In this document: piece by piece, positions 9,571 through 18,230 of the stretch | How positions within the stretch are numbered: the first letter of the stretch is position 1 | How the letters are laid out: every line of letters begins with the position of its first letter | NCBI GenBank assembly: GCA_047605265.1 | Contig: JASGFY010000009.1 | Coordinates: 7,590-71,589 of the forward strand | Reading direction: 5' to 3' | Length of the DNA: 64,000 nt | Source of the DNA: Solimonas sp047605265 | Lineage (GTDB): Bacteria > Pseudomonadota > Gammaproteobacteria > Nevskiales > Nevskiaceae | Notes under the pieces: model-generated | The model's database searches: none | What the model saw: only the letters and a program-made list of their open reading frames with translations | What the model was told of the DNA's origin: nothing | Program-made: the position numbers and the translations under genes

Positions 9571-9608
9571 CCGACGGCCCGCCGCGCGCATGCACGGCGG
9601 GCCGTCGG
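9571..9608 (+). terminator. Perfect 14-bp stem-loop after the small ORF
   Basis: CCGACGGCCCGCCG and CGGCGGGCCGTCGG pair perfectly around a 10-base loop. No T-tract follows on either strand, so it may act as a weak terminator or an RNA-stabilising stem between the small ORF and the convergent marC-like gene. Confidence 0.5.
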
Positions 9609-9643
9609 GCGAGGGGTCGGGCGAGGGGGGGCTGATGCCCGGA

Positions 9644-10303
9644 TCAGCCCGCCGCCGGTCCTGCCAGCACCGGGAACAGCACCAGCAGCCCGGACGTGAT
9701 GAAGCCGATCGCGATCGCCGACAGGATCAGCCCCATGATGCGCGTCGCGATGTTGATGCCGGTCCGGCCGACCAGGCGCGTGAGGAAGTCGCTGGAGCGC
9801 ATCGCCAGCCACGCGACGGCGGCGACGAGCAGGATGTCGACGATCAGGATCGTCATGCCGACGATGCCGCCGGACTTCTGCGCGTAGATGATCGCGGCGG
9901 AGATCGCGCCGGGGCCGGCGAGCAGCGGAATGCCGAGCGGCACGACGCCGATCTGGCGCTTGTCCTGCGCCTCGCTCTGTTCCTCCGGCGTCTGGCGGGT
10001 GTTGCCGGGGCTGGCGTTGAGCATGGCGATGGCCATCAGCAGAATCAGGATGCCGCCGCCGACGTTGAACTCCGGGATGCTGATGCCGAACAGGCCGAGC
10101 AGGAATTCGCCGGCGAGCGCGGAAGCGATCAGCACGATGGCGATCGTCATCGCCGCGTAGCGAGCGGTCAGCGCGCGATGCGCGCGGCTGTCGCCCATCG
10201 TCAGCGTGGCGATCGCTGGAACGCCGAGCAGCGGGTTCACGATGACGATGAGGCCGATCAGCGTGTGCAGGCCGTTGATCAGTTCGGTGAGCAAACGTTC
10301 CAT
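9644..10303 (-). CDS. MarC-family (NAAT) integral membrane protein
   Basis: A 219-residue protein with six predicted membrane helices in the MarC family. LIGLIVIVNPLLGVPAIATL at the N-terminus and PLGIPLLAGPGAISAAIIYA near residue 125 are the two family repeat signatures. IGFITSGLLVLFPVLAG ends the protein. MarC proteins are inner-membrane proteins once linked to multiple antibiotic resistance, but their transported substrate is not established; some archaeal relatives transport neutral amino acids. It is convergent with the 34-residue ORF and divergent from the SulP gene. Confidence 0.88.
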   Translation of the reverse strand: MERLLTELINGLHTLIGLIVIVNPLLGVPAIATLTMGDSRAHRALTARYAAMTIAIVLIASALAGEFLLGLFGISIPEFNVGGGILILLMAIAMLNASPGNTRQTPEEQSEAQDKRQIGVVPLGIPLLAGPGAISAAIIYAQKSGGIVGMTILIVDILLVAAVAWLAMRSSDFLTRLVGRTGINIATRIMGLILSAIAIGFITSGLLVLFPVLAGPAAG

Positions 10304-10596
10304 GAGTTTTTCCGTTTGATGGCATCACCGGTGCACGCGGCGTGCCGCGACGACGGTCTGCAGGGCCCTGTTCGTCATTGCCGCGAACCCTCCTTCGAGG
10401 GTATGAGCGGCATCCGCAAGCCGGGCATCGGCCTTTGCGGTCCCTGATTCGTGCTCGGCCTTGGCTGCGACTGTAGCGAATCGCGGCGTGCCCGGCACGC
10501 GCGATCCGCCTGCCCGGGACGCGCCGCCGCGGGCGCGGCCGGCATGATGCGAGTATGATCATGCCGTTATCATAAAATGAGCCTTGGAGTCCGGGC
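10304..10596. promoter_or_regulatory. Divergent marC-like/SulP promoter region
   Basis: This 293-base gap carries a repeat-like GTCATTGCCGCGAA near 10375, a small hairpin ACCCTC-CTTC-GAGGGT at 10387-10402, and TATGAT/ATCATA arms at 10554-10574 just before the SulP gene, within an AT-rich patch that includes a possible -10 (TATCAT). The last dyad is a candidate operator. No other element was recognised. Confidence 0.35.
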
Positions 10597-12249
10597 ATGA
10601 TCGCGGTCGTTGAAGCGGCCAGGGCGGGGTTGTTCCGCCGGCAGCAATGGGCGCCGAACCTGATCGCCGGGCTCATCGTCGGCATCGTCGCCCTGCCGGT
10701 GGCTTTGGCCTTCCCATTCGCCAGCGGCGCCAAGCCCGAGCAGGGCCTGTACACCTCGATCGTCGCCGGCGTCGCCGTCTCGCTGTTCGGCGGCAGCCGC
10801 ATCCAGATCGCCGGACCGACCGGCGCCTTCATCGTCATCCTCGCCGGCATCACGGCGCGGCATGGCGTCGACGGCCTGATGCTCGCCACGCTGATGGCCG
10901 GCCTCATCCTCATCGCGCTCGGCGCCGCGCGCCTCGGCGCGGTGATCCGCTTCATCCCCGATCCGGTCATCACCGGCTTCACCGCCGGCATCGCGGTCAT
11001 CATCTGGATCGGGCAGTGGAAGGATTTCTTCGGCCTGCCGGCGGTGGCCGGCGCGCACTTTCACGAGAAGCTCTGGCACCTGTTGCAGGCGCTGCCGCAG
11101 CTGCACCCGGCGACGACCGGCCTCGCCGTGCTGAGCCTGCTGCTGGTGATCTGCGCGCCGAAGCTGCCGGGCATGGCGCGCGTGCCGGGGCCGATGGTGG
11201 CGATGGTCGTCGCCACGCTGCTGCAGGCGGTGTTCCGGTTCGACGGCGTGGCGACCATCGCCAGCACCTTCGGCGGCATCCCGCGCGGCCTGCCGCACTT
11301 CGAGCTGCCGGCGTTTAGCCTCGACCGCCTGCTGACGCTGGTGCCGTCGGCGTTCACGATCGCCATGCTCGGCGCCATCGAGTCGCTGCTCTCGGCTGTG
11401 GTGGCTGACGGCATGGCCGGCACGCGGCACGATTCCAACCAGGAGCTGATCGGCCAGGGCATCGCCAACGTGCTGGCACCGCTGTTCGGCGGCTTCGCCG
11501 CGACCGGCGCCATCGCGCGCACAGCGACCGGCATCCGCAACGGCGCGACCGGGCCGCTGGCCGGCATCGTGCACTCGGTCACGCTGGTGCTGATCCTGCT
11601 GCTGCTGGCGCCGCTGGCGGCGAGGATCCCGCTCTGCGCGCTGGCGGCGATCCTCTTCGTCGTCGCCTGGAACATGAGCGAGGCCAGGCACTTCGTGCGC
11701 ATGACACGCACGGCGCCGCGCGCCGACGTCGTCATCCTGCTCCTCACCTTCCTGCTCACCGTGTTCACCGATCTGGTGATGGCGGTCAACATCGGCGTGA
11801 TCCTCGCGATGCTGCAGTTCCTGCGTCGCATGGCGTCGTCGGTCGAAGTGCTGCGTCTCGACGAAGACGAGCTGCGCGGCGAGCTGCAGGCCGCCGGGCG
11901 GGCGCAGCTGCCGCGCGGCGTGCTGGTCTATTCGATCGAGGGGCCGTTCTTCTTCGGCGCGGTCGAAAGCCTCGAGCGCGCGCTGCAGCAGACGCACACC
12001 GATCCGCGTTGCATCGTCATCCGCCTGCGCCGCGTGCCGTTCATGGACATCACCGGCATCCAGACGCTGGAGGAGACGATGCGCAATCTCGAGCGGCGCG
12101 GCGTGCGCGTGGTGCTCTGCGAGGCCACCCCGCGCGTGCTGCGCAAGCTCGTGCGCGCCGGGCTGGTGAAGCGAGACGAAGCGCCGATCCGCTACTTCCG
12201 CGATTTTGCGGCCGCGCTGGCGGACTGCGCGGACGATGCGGCGGGTTGA
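10597..12249 (+). CDS. SulP-family inorganic anion transporter with STAS domain
   Basis: A 550-residue SLC26/SulP secondary transporter. The N-terminal two-thirds hold about 12-14 membrane helices with family motifs such as PNLIAGLIVGIVALPVALAF and GGSRIQIAGPTGAFIVI (about residue 68), and an SNQELIGQGIANVLAPLFGG segment near residue 280. A cytoplasmic STAS domain fills residues about 440-540 (RLRRVPFMDITGIQTLEE). Such proteins move sulfate, bicarbonate or dicarboxylates; DauA is the E. coli relative. Substrate is not decidable here. An RBS (TTGGAG) precedes the ATG. It is convergent with a ribbon-helix-helix gene 4 bases away. Confidence 0.9.
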   Translation: MIAVVEAARAGLFRRQQWAPNLIAGLIVGIVALPVALAFPFASGAKPEQGLYTSIVAGVAVSLFGGSRIQIAGPTGAFIVILAGITARHGVDGLMLATLMAGLILIALGAARLGAVIRFIPDPVITGFTAGIAVIIWIGQWKDFFGLPAVAGAHFHEKLWHLLQALPQLHPATTGLAVLSLLLVICAPKLPGMARVPGPMVAMVVATLLQAVFRFDGVATIASTFGGIPRGLPHFELPAFSLDRLLTLVPSAFTIAMLGAIESLLSAVVADGMAGTRHDSNQELIGQGIANVLAPLFGGFAATGAIARTATGIRNGATGPLAGIVHSVTLVLILLLLAPLAARIPLCALAAILFVVAWNMSEARHFVRMTRTAPRADVVILLLTFLLTVFTDLVMAVNIGVILAMLQFLRRMASSVEVLRLDEDELRGELQAAGRAQLPRGVLVYSIEGPFFFGAVESLERALQQTHTDPRCIVIRLRRVPFMDITGIQTLEETMRNLERRGVRVVLCEATPRVLRKLVRAGLVKRDEAPIRYFRDFAAALADCADDAAG

Positions 12250-12253
12250 GCGC

Positions 12254-12436
12254 TCAGCGCTTCGCCGCCGGTTTCGCCTGCGTCTTGTAACTGACGCCGT
12301 GCCGCGCGAGGTATTCGCGCATCAGCTGGCGGATCACCTGCGACGGCGTCAGGTCCTGTTGCGCGCACAGCGTCTCGAAGGCCTTTTTTTTGACCGGATC
12401 GACGAGGATGGTCAGGCGGGCGGTCTTGGATTCCAT
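12254..12436 (-). CDS. Ribbon-helix-helix (CopG/MetJ-like) DNA-binding protein
   Basis: A 60-residue protein with the RHH pattern: a beta strand ARLTILVDPVKKKAF and two helices ETLCAQQDLTPSQVIRQLMR. A Lys/Ala-rich tail follows. Stand-alone RHH proteins of this size are dimeric repressors or antitoxins. No toxin gene is next to it, and the upstream ribosome-binding site is weak. The gap from 12437 to 12665 upstream of it holds nothing I can assign. Confidence 0.7.
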   Translation of the reverse strand: MESKTARLTILVDPVKKKAFETLCAQQDLTPSQVIRQLMREYLARHGVSYKTQAKPAAKR

Positions 12437-12665
12437 GGCCGCAGAATATCATGCGATGTGCGTTGGATTAACACGTCGGCCGGACGCGGCGAACCTCCGG
12501 GCTCGCGCGGCAGGAAAACGCTGGATGGCTCGAATGCGATACCCGCACCGGGAGCGCAAGGTCACGAACTCCCATCGCAACCTCGCGCAGTACATGGGCC
12601 GCGGCCTGCCGCGCCGCGTCGAGCCCGACTGAGGCGTCCGGCGCGCGGCGCGGCCGTCTTGCGGA

Positions 12666-13166
12666 TCAGCTCTTGCCGCCGCTCTTGAGCAGCATGCGCT
12701 TGCTTACCGGGTCGTCGCCGACGAACAGCGGCGAGCCGGAAAAGCGCGTGATGCGCCATTCGCCGTCGGCCTCGCGGCGGAAATCCATGCGGCACGCAGT
12801 AACCATCGCCGGCGTGATCGTGCCGAGCTGCGGCGGCTTGCCTTCGCCGCCATAGTTGACGTTGGTGAAGTGCACGACCGCCCGGTCCTGGCTCTCCACC
12901 GATACGCGCACATTGAGGAAGGTGTGCGCGGCGACGCGGATGCCGTCCTTGAGCGTCGGCAGCATGCGCTCCTTGCGGTCGGCGTAGAACTTGTGGATCG
13001 CCGCGTGGCCCTTGTGGGTGAAGTCGCCCACCGCGAACTCGCCGTCGGTGGCGTAAAAGTCGCAGATGTTCATGCCGTCGTTGAAATCGAGATCGCTGGC
13101 GAACTCGGCGACGATCTGCTGCAGCTCGGTGGCGATGATCGCCGTCTCGGGGGTGAATCTGGGCAT
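12666..13166 (-). CDS. SnoaL/NTF2-like family protein
   Basis: A 166-residue cone-shaped NTF2-fold protein. ELQQIVAEFASDLDFNDGMN opens the fold, then FYATDGEFAVGDFTHKGHAA and the strand FTNVNYGGEGKPPQL. The family includes small hydrolases, isomerases, dehydratases and the beta subunits of ring-hydroxylating oxygenases. The active-site pocket residues are not diagnostic, so no reaction is proposed. The start at the Met before PRFTPE has an AGGAG ribosome-binding site; upstream residues of the open frame are Arg/Ala-rich noise. Confidence 0.75.
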   Translation of the reverse strand: MPRFTPETAIIATELQQIVAEFASDLDFNDGMNICDFYATDGEFAVGDFTHKGHAAIHKFYADRKERMLPTLKDGIRVAAHTFLNVRVSVESQDRAVVHFTNVNYGGEGKPPQLGTITPAMVTACRMDFRREADGEWRITRFSGSPLFVGDDPVSKRMLLKSGGKS

Positions 13167-13263
13167 GGGTTCTCCTGTCTGTCCTGTTCTGGCCGCGGCC
13201 GCCGCGCGGCGCGTCGTGCGCACGACAGGATAGGGAAGGCGGCGCTGATCAACAATGGCGTTG

Positions 13264-13298
13264 AAAAAGCCCGCCGTCGTGAAGACGGCGGGCTTTTT
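13264..13298. terminator. Bidirectional Rho-independent terminator
   Basis: AAAAAGCCCGCCGTC, a GTGAA loop and GACGGCGGGCTTTTT pair over all 15 bases, with T5 on the plus strand and A5 (T5 on the minus strand) at the other side. On the minus strand it would end transcription of the OmpA-like gene, whose stop is at 13309. Confidence 0.9.
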
Positions 13299-13308
13299 GC
13301 CGTGACGC

Positions 13309-14457
13309 TTACGGTTGCGGCGCGACGTCCGCTCTAGTGCCGCCTTCGGTGATCTTCAGCTCGACGCGGCGGTTCTGCGCGCGGCCGTCCTCGGTCGTGT
13401 TGTCGGCGACCGGCACCGATTCGCCGTAGCCGTGCGTCGTCAGGCGCTCGGCGGCGATGCCCTGCGCGGTCAGATACGCCTTGACCGCGTCGGCGCGCTG
13501 CGCCGAGAGCCGGTCGTTGTAGGCGTCCGAGCCCTTGGCGTCCGTATGTCCGCCGACCTCGACCTTGATGTCCGGATGCCGGTTCAGCTCGTCGACGACC
13601 TGATCGAGCAGCGTCTTGGCGTTGAGCGTCAGCCGCGACTGGTTGAACTCGAAGTTGACGCCGTGCAGCACCAGCGTGTCGCCGGCCTTGCAGCCGTCGA
13701 GGCTCAGCGGCTCGCCGGGCGTGGGCTGCCTGCAGGCCGGCGGCGGTGGCGGCGGTGCAGGTGCCGGTTCTTCGGCGGGCGGTACGACTTCGGGCGCCGG
13801 TTCGGGCGGTGCCGCGACCGGCGCGGCGAAGACGTAGCGCAGCGTCAGCACGTACGTCGTGCTCACGTCCGTGCTCGCGCCGTCGAACTCGCCGCGGCGG
13901 CCCTTGAGGTAGCGGTAGTTGAGCGCCGCTGTCCAGTGCGGGCTGAGGTCGAAGGCCAGACCGCCGCCGACCTGCCAGGCGAACACTGTGTCGGAGTCCT
14001 TGTCCCACTGCGCGCTGTCGTAGTGCAGTTTGTTGATCTCGACGCGCGCCGCGCCGGTGCCGGCGCCGAGATAGGGACGCACGCGCCAGATCGGGAACAG
14101 CTCGTACCAGACGTTGAACATAGCCGTCGCGGCGTCCTCGTCACCGTCGACGTCGCTGGAATCGGTGGCCGAGCTCAGCAGGCCACCCGACGGGATCGTC
14201 ACGTGCTTGTAGTCGTTGTCGCGGTACACAAGCTCGGTTTCGATGCGCAGGCCGTGCGGCAGGGCGTAGCCGAACGAGAGGCCGCCGAGCCGGCCGGTGT
14301 CGAATTTCGCGCTCGCGACCTGATCGCCGCTGAGGATCGCGAGATTCGCTCTAAAGTCTTTCGCGTTGAAGGACGCCACTGTGGTGCGGCGGTGCGCATG
14401 ATAGCGGCCGGATAACGGCCGGTGCGCGGTGGCAGCGGCGCGTTCAGCGCGGGGCAC
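13309..14457 (-). CDS. OmpA-family outer-membrane protein, N-terminus apparently incomplete
   Basis: The protein has a beta-barrel-like N-terminal domain (LGGLSFGYALPHGLRIETEL, then YLGAGTGAARVEINKL and ALNYRYLKGRRGEF), a Pro/Ala/Glu linker, and a C-terminal OmpA peptidoglycan-binding domain (VNFEFNQSRLTLNAKTLLDQ, VGGHTDAKGSDAYNDRLSAQ, NRRVELKI). It would tether the outer membrane to peptidoglycan. No signal peptide can be found in any frame; the annotated ATG overlaps the upstream phosphodiesterase gene by 14 bases, and a GTG at about 14379 is an alternative. Either the true start was lost or the gene is damaged at its 5' end. The functional call concerns the domains only. Confidence 0.7.
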   Translation of the reverse strand: MPRAERAAATAHRPLSGRYHAHRRTTVASFNAKDFRANLAILSGDQVASAKFDTGRLGGLSFGYALPHGLRIETELVYRDNDYKHVTIPSGGLLSSATDSSDVDGDEDAATAMFNVWYELFPIWRVRPYLGAGTGAARVEINKLHYDSAQWDKDSDTVFAWQVGGGLAFDLSPHWTAALNYRYLKGRRGEFDGASTDVSTTYVLTLRYVFAAPVAAPPEPAPEVVPPAEEPAPAPPPPPPACRQPTPGEPLSLDGCKAGDTLVLHGVNFEFNQSRLTLNAKTLLDQVVDELNRHPDIKVEVGGHTDAKGSDAYNDRLSAQRADAVKAYLTAQGIAAERLTTHGYGESVPVADNTTEDGRAQNRRVELKITEGGTRADVAPQP

Positions 14458-15136
14458 GATCGGGGTAGTCGGTGAAGATGCCGTCGACGCCGAGCGCGCG
14501 CAGCGCCTGCATCTCGCTGGGGTCGTTGACGGTATAGACGTAGAGCTGCAGGCCGCGCTGGTGCGCGTCGTCGATCAGCCTGGCGTCGACGAATTCGTTC
14601 GAGACCGACAGCACCGCGGCGCCGAGCTCGATCGCCGGGCCGGCCCAGTCGAGCGGCACGCCGCAGACCAGCGCGCCGACCGGCACTTCGGGCAGCAACT
14701 GGCGGAATTCCCACAGCTCCGGATGGTGGAACGAGGAGACGAGGAAGCGCTCGGCCGGCCAGCCGTCGGCGATGACGTCGCGCACGATGCCCGCGACCGC
14801 CTGCGCGCAACCGTCCCAGGTCTTCAGCTCGATGTTGACGGCGGCGCGGTTCTCGACGAGATCGAGCGCCTCACGCAGCGTCGGCACGCCCTGGCCGCCG
14901 CCGGCGTCGAGCGCGCGAATCTGCGCCGCCGTCATCTTCGCCAGCGGACCGCGGCTATCGGTCGTGCGGTCGACCGTGAGATCGTGCATCAGCCAGCATT
15001 CACCGTCGACGAGCTGCACGTCGAACTCCAGCCACGGCGCGCCGAGGCGGATGCCGGTGTCGAGTGCCAACAGGGTGTTCTCCGGTGCGTGACCGCGCGC
15101 GCCGCGATGGCCGATGATGGTCAGGGGCTCAGTCAT
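14444..15136 (-). CDS. Glycerophosphodiester phosphodiesterase (UgpQ/GlpQ type)
   Basis: A 230-residue cytoplasmic enzyme that hydrolyses glycerophosphodiesters to glycerol-3-phosphate and an alcohol. IIGHRGARGHAPENTLLALD holds the catalytic His-Arg and Glu, LEFDVQLVDGECWLMHDLTV the metal-binding Glu/Asp and second His, and VNIELKTWDG the third metal ligand. GIFTDYPDRA is the typical end. The size and lack of a signal peptide match UgpQ rather than periplasmic GlpQ. It overlaps the downstream OmpA-like gene slightly and follows the pyruvate kinase gene after 57 bases. Confidence 0.92.
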   Translation of the reverse strand: MTEPLTIIGHRGARGHAPENTLLALDTGIRLGAPWLEFDVQLVDGECWLMHDLTVDRTTDSRGPLAKMTAAQIRALDAGGGQGVPTLREALDLVENRAAVNIELKTWDGCAQAVAGIVRDVIADGWPAERFLVSSFHHPELWEFRQLLPEVPVGALVCGVPLDWAGPAIELGAAVLSVSNEFVDARLIDDAHQRGLQLYVYTVNDPSEMQALRALGVDGIFTDYPDRAPR

Positions 15137-15193
15137 CGCACAGGCTCCGATGGACGTTCCGGAAGCGCAGACTACGCTTCTTCGAATCGCCCA

Positions 15194-16639
15194 TCACGCC
15201 TCGCGCCCTTCGCCGACGCGCATGATCTTCATGGTGTTGGTGCCGCCGGAGCTGACGCCGTCGCCCTTGGTGACGAGCACGCGGTCGCCGTCGGCGAGCG
15301 CGCCGCGATGCCTGAGGATGTCGATCGCCTCCAGGGTCTTCGCCAGGCCCGGCGCGTCGTCGTCGCTCGGCACGAACGCCACCGGAAACACCCCGCGGCA
15401 CAGCGCCATGCGCCGGCGCGTGCGCTCGTGCGGCGTCAGCGCGTAGATCGGGATCTGCGCCTCGCTGCGCGACATCATCAGTGCCGTGTTGCCGGACTCG
15501 GTCATAGCGATGATCGCGCGCGCGTGCATGTGCCGCGCGGTCCAGCTCGTCGCCATGGCGATCGCCTCGTCGGTGCGCGCGAAGTGCGCGTCGAATGACA
15601 GCGAGCGCCGCGCCGTGGTCGTCGGCACCGTCTCGGCGCCGATGCAGACGCGCGCCATCGCCTCGACGGCCTTGACCGGATACCGGCCGGTGGCCGTCTC
15701 GGCCGACAGCATCACCGCGTCGCTGCCGTCGATCACGGCGTTGGCCACGTCGAGCACTTCGGCGCGCGTCGGCACCGGGCTCGCGATCATCGATTCCATC
15801 ATCTGCGTCGCCGTGATGACCATTCTGTTCTGCTCGAGCGCCTCGGCGATGATGCGCTTCTGCCAGCCCGGCAGCTCGGCGTCGCCGATCTCCACGCCGA
15901 GATCGCCGCGCGCCACCATCACCACGTCGCTCGCCGCGACGATCTCGCGCAGCACGCCCAGCGCCTCGGCGCGCTCGATCTTGGCGACGAGGCTGCACTG
16001 GCCGCCGGCCGCCTCGATCAGCGCGCGTGCCTCGCGCATGTCCGACGCCGCGCGCGGGAACGACACGGCGATGAAATCGACGTCGAGCGCCACCGCCGTG
16101 CGCAAGTCTTCCTTGTCCTTCTCGGTCAGTGCCGCCGCCGACAGGCCGCCGCCCTGCTTGTTGATGCCCTTGCGGTTCGACAGCACGCCGCCGACCCGCA
16201 CCGTGCAGATCACGCGCGTCCCGGCCACGGCATCGACGTGCAGGGCGATCGCGCCGTCGTTGAGCAGCAGCACGTCGCCGGCGGCCACGTCGTCCGGCAG
16301 CTCGCGGTACGCGCAGCCGACGGCCGTCGCGTCGCCGGCCTGCGCGCCGAGCGCGGTGTCGAGCGTGAAGCGCTGGCCTTCCTGCAGCTCGACCGGACCG
16401 CCGGCGAACGACTCGATGCGGATCTTCGGGCCCTGCAGGTCGGCGAGGATGCCGACGTCGAGGCCCAGTTCGCGCGCGGCGGCGCGCACCTGCGCGACGC
16501 GGCGGCGTTGATCGTCGGCTTGGCCATGCGAGAAGTTGAGTCGGACGACGTCGATGCCCGCCGCCAGCGCTTTCTTCAGGACGGCGGCATCGTCGGTGGC
16601 GGGACCGAGCGTGGCGACGATCTTGGTGCGGCGTGACAT
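15194..16639 (-). CDS. pyk: Pyruvate kinase
   Basis: A 481-residue pyruvate kinase that transfers phosphate from phosphoenolpyruvate to ADP in the last step of glycolysis. RTKIVATLGPATDDAAVLKK and VVRLNFSHGQADDQ form the N-terminal barrel start, the B domain follows, IAVSFPRAASDMREAR and VMVARGDLGVEIG carry catalytic and Mg-binding residues, and ITATQMMESMI is the family signature. The C-terminal domain ends VLVTKGDGVSSGGTNTMKIM. The ATG at 16639 has a GAGGAGAG ribosome-binding site. It is divergent from purT across 120 bases. Confidence 0.95.
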   Translation of the reverse strand: MSRRTKIVATLGPATDDAAVLKKALAAGIDVVRLNFSHGQADDQRRRVAQVRAAARELGLDVGILADLQGPKIRIESFAGGPVELQEGQRFTLDTALGAQAGDATAVGCAYRELPDDVAAGDVLLLNDGAIALHVDAVAGTRVICTVRVGGVLSNRKGINKQGGGLSAAALTEKDKEDLRTAVALDVDFIAVSFPRAASDMREARALIEAAGGQCSLVAKIERAEALGVLREIVAASDVVMVARGDLGVEIGDAELPGWQKRIIAEALEQNRMVITATQMMESMIASPVPTRAEVLDVANAVIDGSDAVMLSAETATGRYPVKAVEAMARVCIGAETVPTTTARRSLSFDAHFARTDEAIAMATSWTARHMHARAIIAMTESGNTALMMSRSEAQIPIYALTPHERTRRRMALCRGVFPVAFVPSDDDAPGLAKTLEAIDILRHRGALADGDRVLVTKGDGVSSGGTNTMKIMRVGEGREA

Positions 16640-16659
16640 GGGCGACGCTCTCCTCGGAA

Positions 16660-16684
16660 TACAATGCCGGCCTGCGCGGCAGGC
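16660..16684 (+). promoter_or_regulatory. TACAAT -10 and GCCTGC/GCAGGC palindrome before purT
   Basis: TACAAT at 16660-16665 is followed by the perfect dyad GCCTGC-GCG-GCAGGC at 16670-16684, in the divergent pyk/purT gap. The dyad position over the transcription start suggests repression. The binding protein is unknown. Confidence 0.35.
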
Positions 16685-16759
16685 GCAAGAGTACAGGCGC
16701 GCCGCCGGCCGATGGAACAGCACGCCGCGCGCTATTTTCATGAATTCCCGGAGAACGTC

Positions 16760-17950
16760 ATGACGGTTTTTGGAACGCCGCTGAGCGAGCGGGCGACCCG
16801 GGTGCTGCTGCTCGGCGCCGGCGAACTCGGCAAGGAGGTCGTGATCGAGCTGCAGCGCTACGGCGTCGAGACGATCGCCGTGGACCGCTATGCCCCTGCG
16901 CCGGCGATGCAGGTCGCGCACCGCAGCCACGTGATCGACATGCTCGACGGCGCCGAAGTGCGGCGCGTGATCGAGCTCGAGCGGCCGGACCTGATCGTGC
17001 CGGAGATCGAGGCGATCCACACGCCGACTCTGCAGTCGCTCGAGGCCGAGGGCTGGCGCGTCATCCCGACGGCGCGCGCCGCCTGGCTGACGATGGACCG
17101 CGAGGGCATCCGCCGCCTCGCCGCCGAGGAACTCGGCCTGCCGACTTCGCCGTACCGCTTCGCGGCGAGCCCCGACGAGTATCGCGCGGCGATCGCGGCG
17201 ATCGGCCTGCCGTGCGTGGTCAAGCCGGTGATGTCGTCGTCCGGCAAGGGCCAGTCGGTGGTGAAGCGCGAAGCCGACGTGCAGAAGGCCTGGGACTACG
17301 CGCAGCAGGGCGGGCGCGCCGGCCGGGGGCGCGTGATCGTCGAAGGCTTCGTGCCGTTCGACTACGAGATCACCCTGCTGACGGTGAAGCACGCCGGCGG
17401 CATCGGTTTCTGTCCGCCGATCGGTCACGTGCAGATCGACGGCGACTACCGCGAGTCGTGGCAGCCGCAGGCGATGGACGAGGCCGTGCTGCACCAGGCC
17501 GAGCGCATCGCCGGGAAAGTCGTCGAGGCCCTGTGCATCCCCGACGGCCGCGGCCTGTTCGGCGTCGAGCTGTTCATCCGCGGCGGCGAAGCGATCTTCT
17601 CGGAAGTCTCGCCGCGCCCGCACGATACCGGCCTGGTCACGCTGATCTCGCAGGACCTGTCGGAATTCGCGCTGCACGCGCGTGCAATCCTCGGCCTGCC
17701 GATCCCGAACATCCGCACGCGCGGGCCGGCGGCCTCGTGCGCCGTGCTGTTCGAAGGCGAGCGCAAGGCGCCGCGCTACGCCGGCGCCGCCGACGCGCTC
17801 GCCGAGCCGGACACGCAGCTGCGCCTGTTCGGCAAGCCGGAGATCGTCGGCAAGCGGCGCATGGCGGTGACGCTGGCGCTGGCCGGCACGGTCGATGCCG
17901 CGCGCGAAAAGGCGCGGCGCGCGGCGGCGCAGCTGCGGCTGGCCGACTGA
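16760..17950 (+). CDS. purT: Formate-dependent phosphoribosylglycinamide formyltransferase
   Basis: A 396-residue ATP-grasp enzyme of purine synthesis. It uses formate and ATP to formylate glycinamide ribonucleotide. RVLLLGAGELGKEVVIELQR is the N-terminal Rossmann part, PCVVKPVMSSSGKGQSVV the ATP-grasp loop (about residue 152), and LFGVELFIRGGEAIFSEVSP and RPHDTGLVTLISQDLSEFA the metal and substrate region. The length matches E. coli PurT. The ATG at 16760 opens the family N-terminus; the longer frame is not conserved. It stands alone on this strand, followed by a pirin remnant on the other strand. Confidence 0.95.
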   Translation: MTVFGTPLSERATRVLLLGAGELGKEVVIELQRYGVETIAVDRYAPAPAMQVAHRSHVIDMLDGAEVRRVIELERPDLIVPEIEAIHTPTLQSLEAEGWRVIPTARAAWLTMDREGIRRLAAEELGLPTSPYRFAASPDEYRAAIAAIGLPCVVKPVMSSSGKGQSVVKREADVQKAWDYAQQGGRAGRGRVIVEGFVPFDYEITLLTVKHAGGIGFCPPIGHVQIDGDYRESWQPQAMDEAVLHQAERIAGKVVEALCIPDGRGLFGVELFIRGGEAIFSEVSPRPHDTGLVTLISQDLSEFALHARAILGLPIPNIRTRGPAASCAVLFEGERKAPRYAGAADALAEPDTQLRLFGKPEIVGKRRMAVTLALAGTVDAAREKARRAAAQLRLAD

Positions 17951-17956
17951 ACGGTT

Positions 17957-18200
17957 TCAGCGTTCCGGCAGCGGAATGAATTCGGTTTCGCCCGGTACCT
18001 TGTCGAAGCGCTGCGCCCGCCAGTCGGCCCCGGCCTGCTCGATGCGCGCGGCGCGACTCGACGCGAAGTTCCACCCGATCGTGCGCGGGCCCAGCGGGGC
18101 CGGGCATGCCGTAGAGGCGCAGGCGGTCGCCGCCGCCGAGCGCGACTTCGCCGTAATCGAATCCGCCGGAGACCGCCGGATGAAAGCTCGACGTCGCTAG
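17957..18200 (-). pseudogene. Frameshifted C-terminal fragment of a pirin-family protein
   Basis: The minus strand encodes GGFDYGEVALGGGDRLRLYG, then after a single-base frameshift near 18105 APLGPRTIGWNFASSRAARI, EQAGADWRAQRFDKVPGETE and FIPLPER before a stop at 17957. This is the C-terminal cupin half of pirin (the WNFVSS...ADW...VPGETEFIPLPE end). The metal-binding N-terminal cupin is absent. The fragment is short and broken, so it is a relic. The gap holds nothing else. Confidence 0.65.
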
Positions 18201-18230
18201 ACGCGCGCCGCAGGGCGCGCGGTCGCGTGT

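Noticed and set aside
12390..12632. An 80-codon plus-strand ORF after the ribbon-helix-helix gene
   Set aside because: It overlaps the antisense of that gene, lacks a convincing RBS and has no recognisable motif; composition is Arg-rich.
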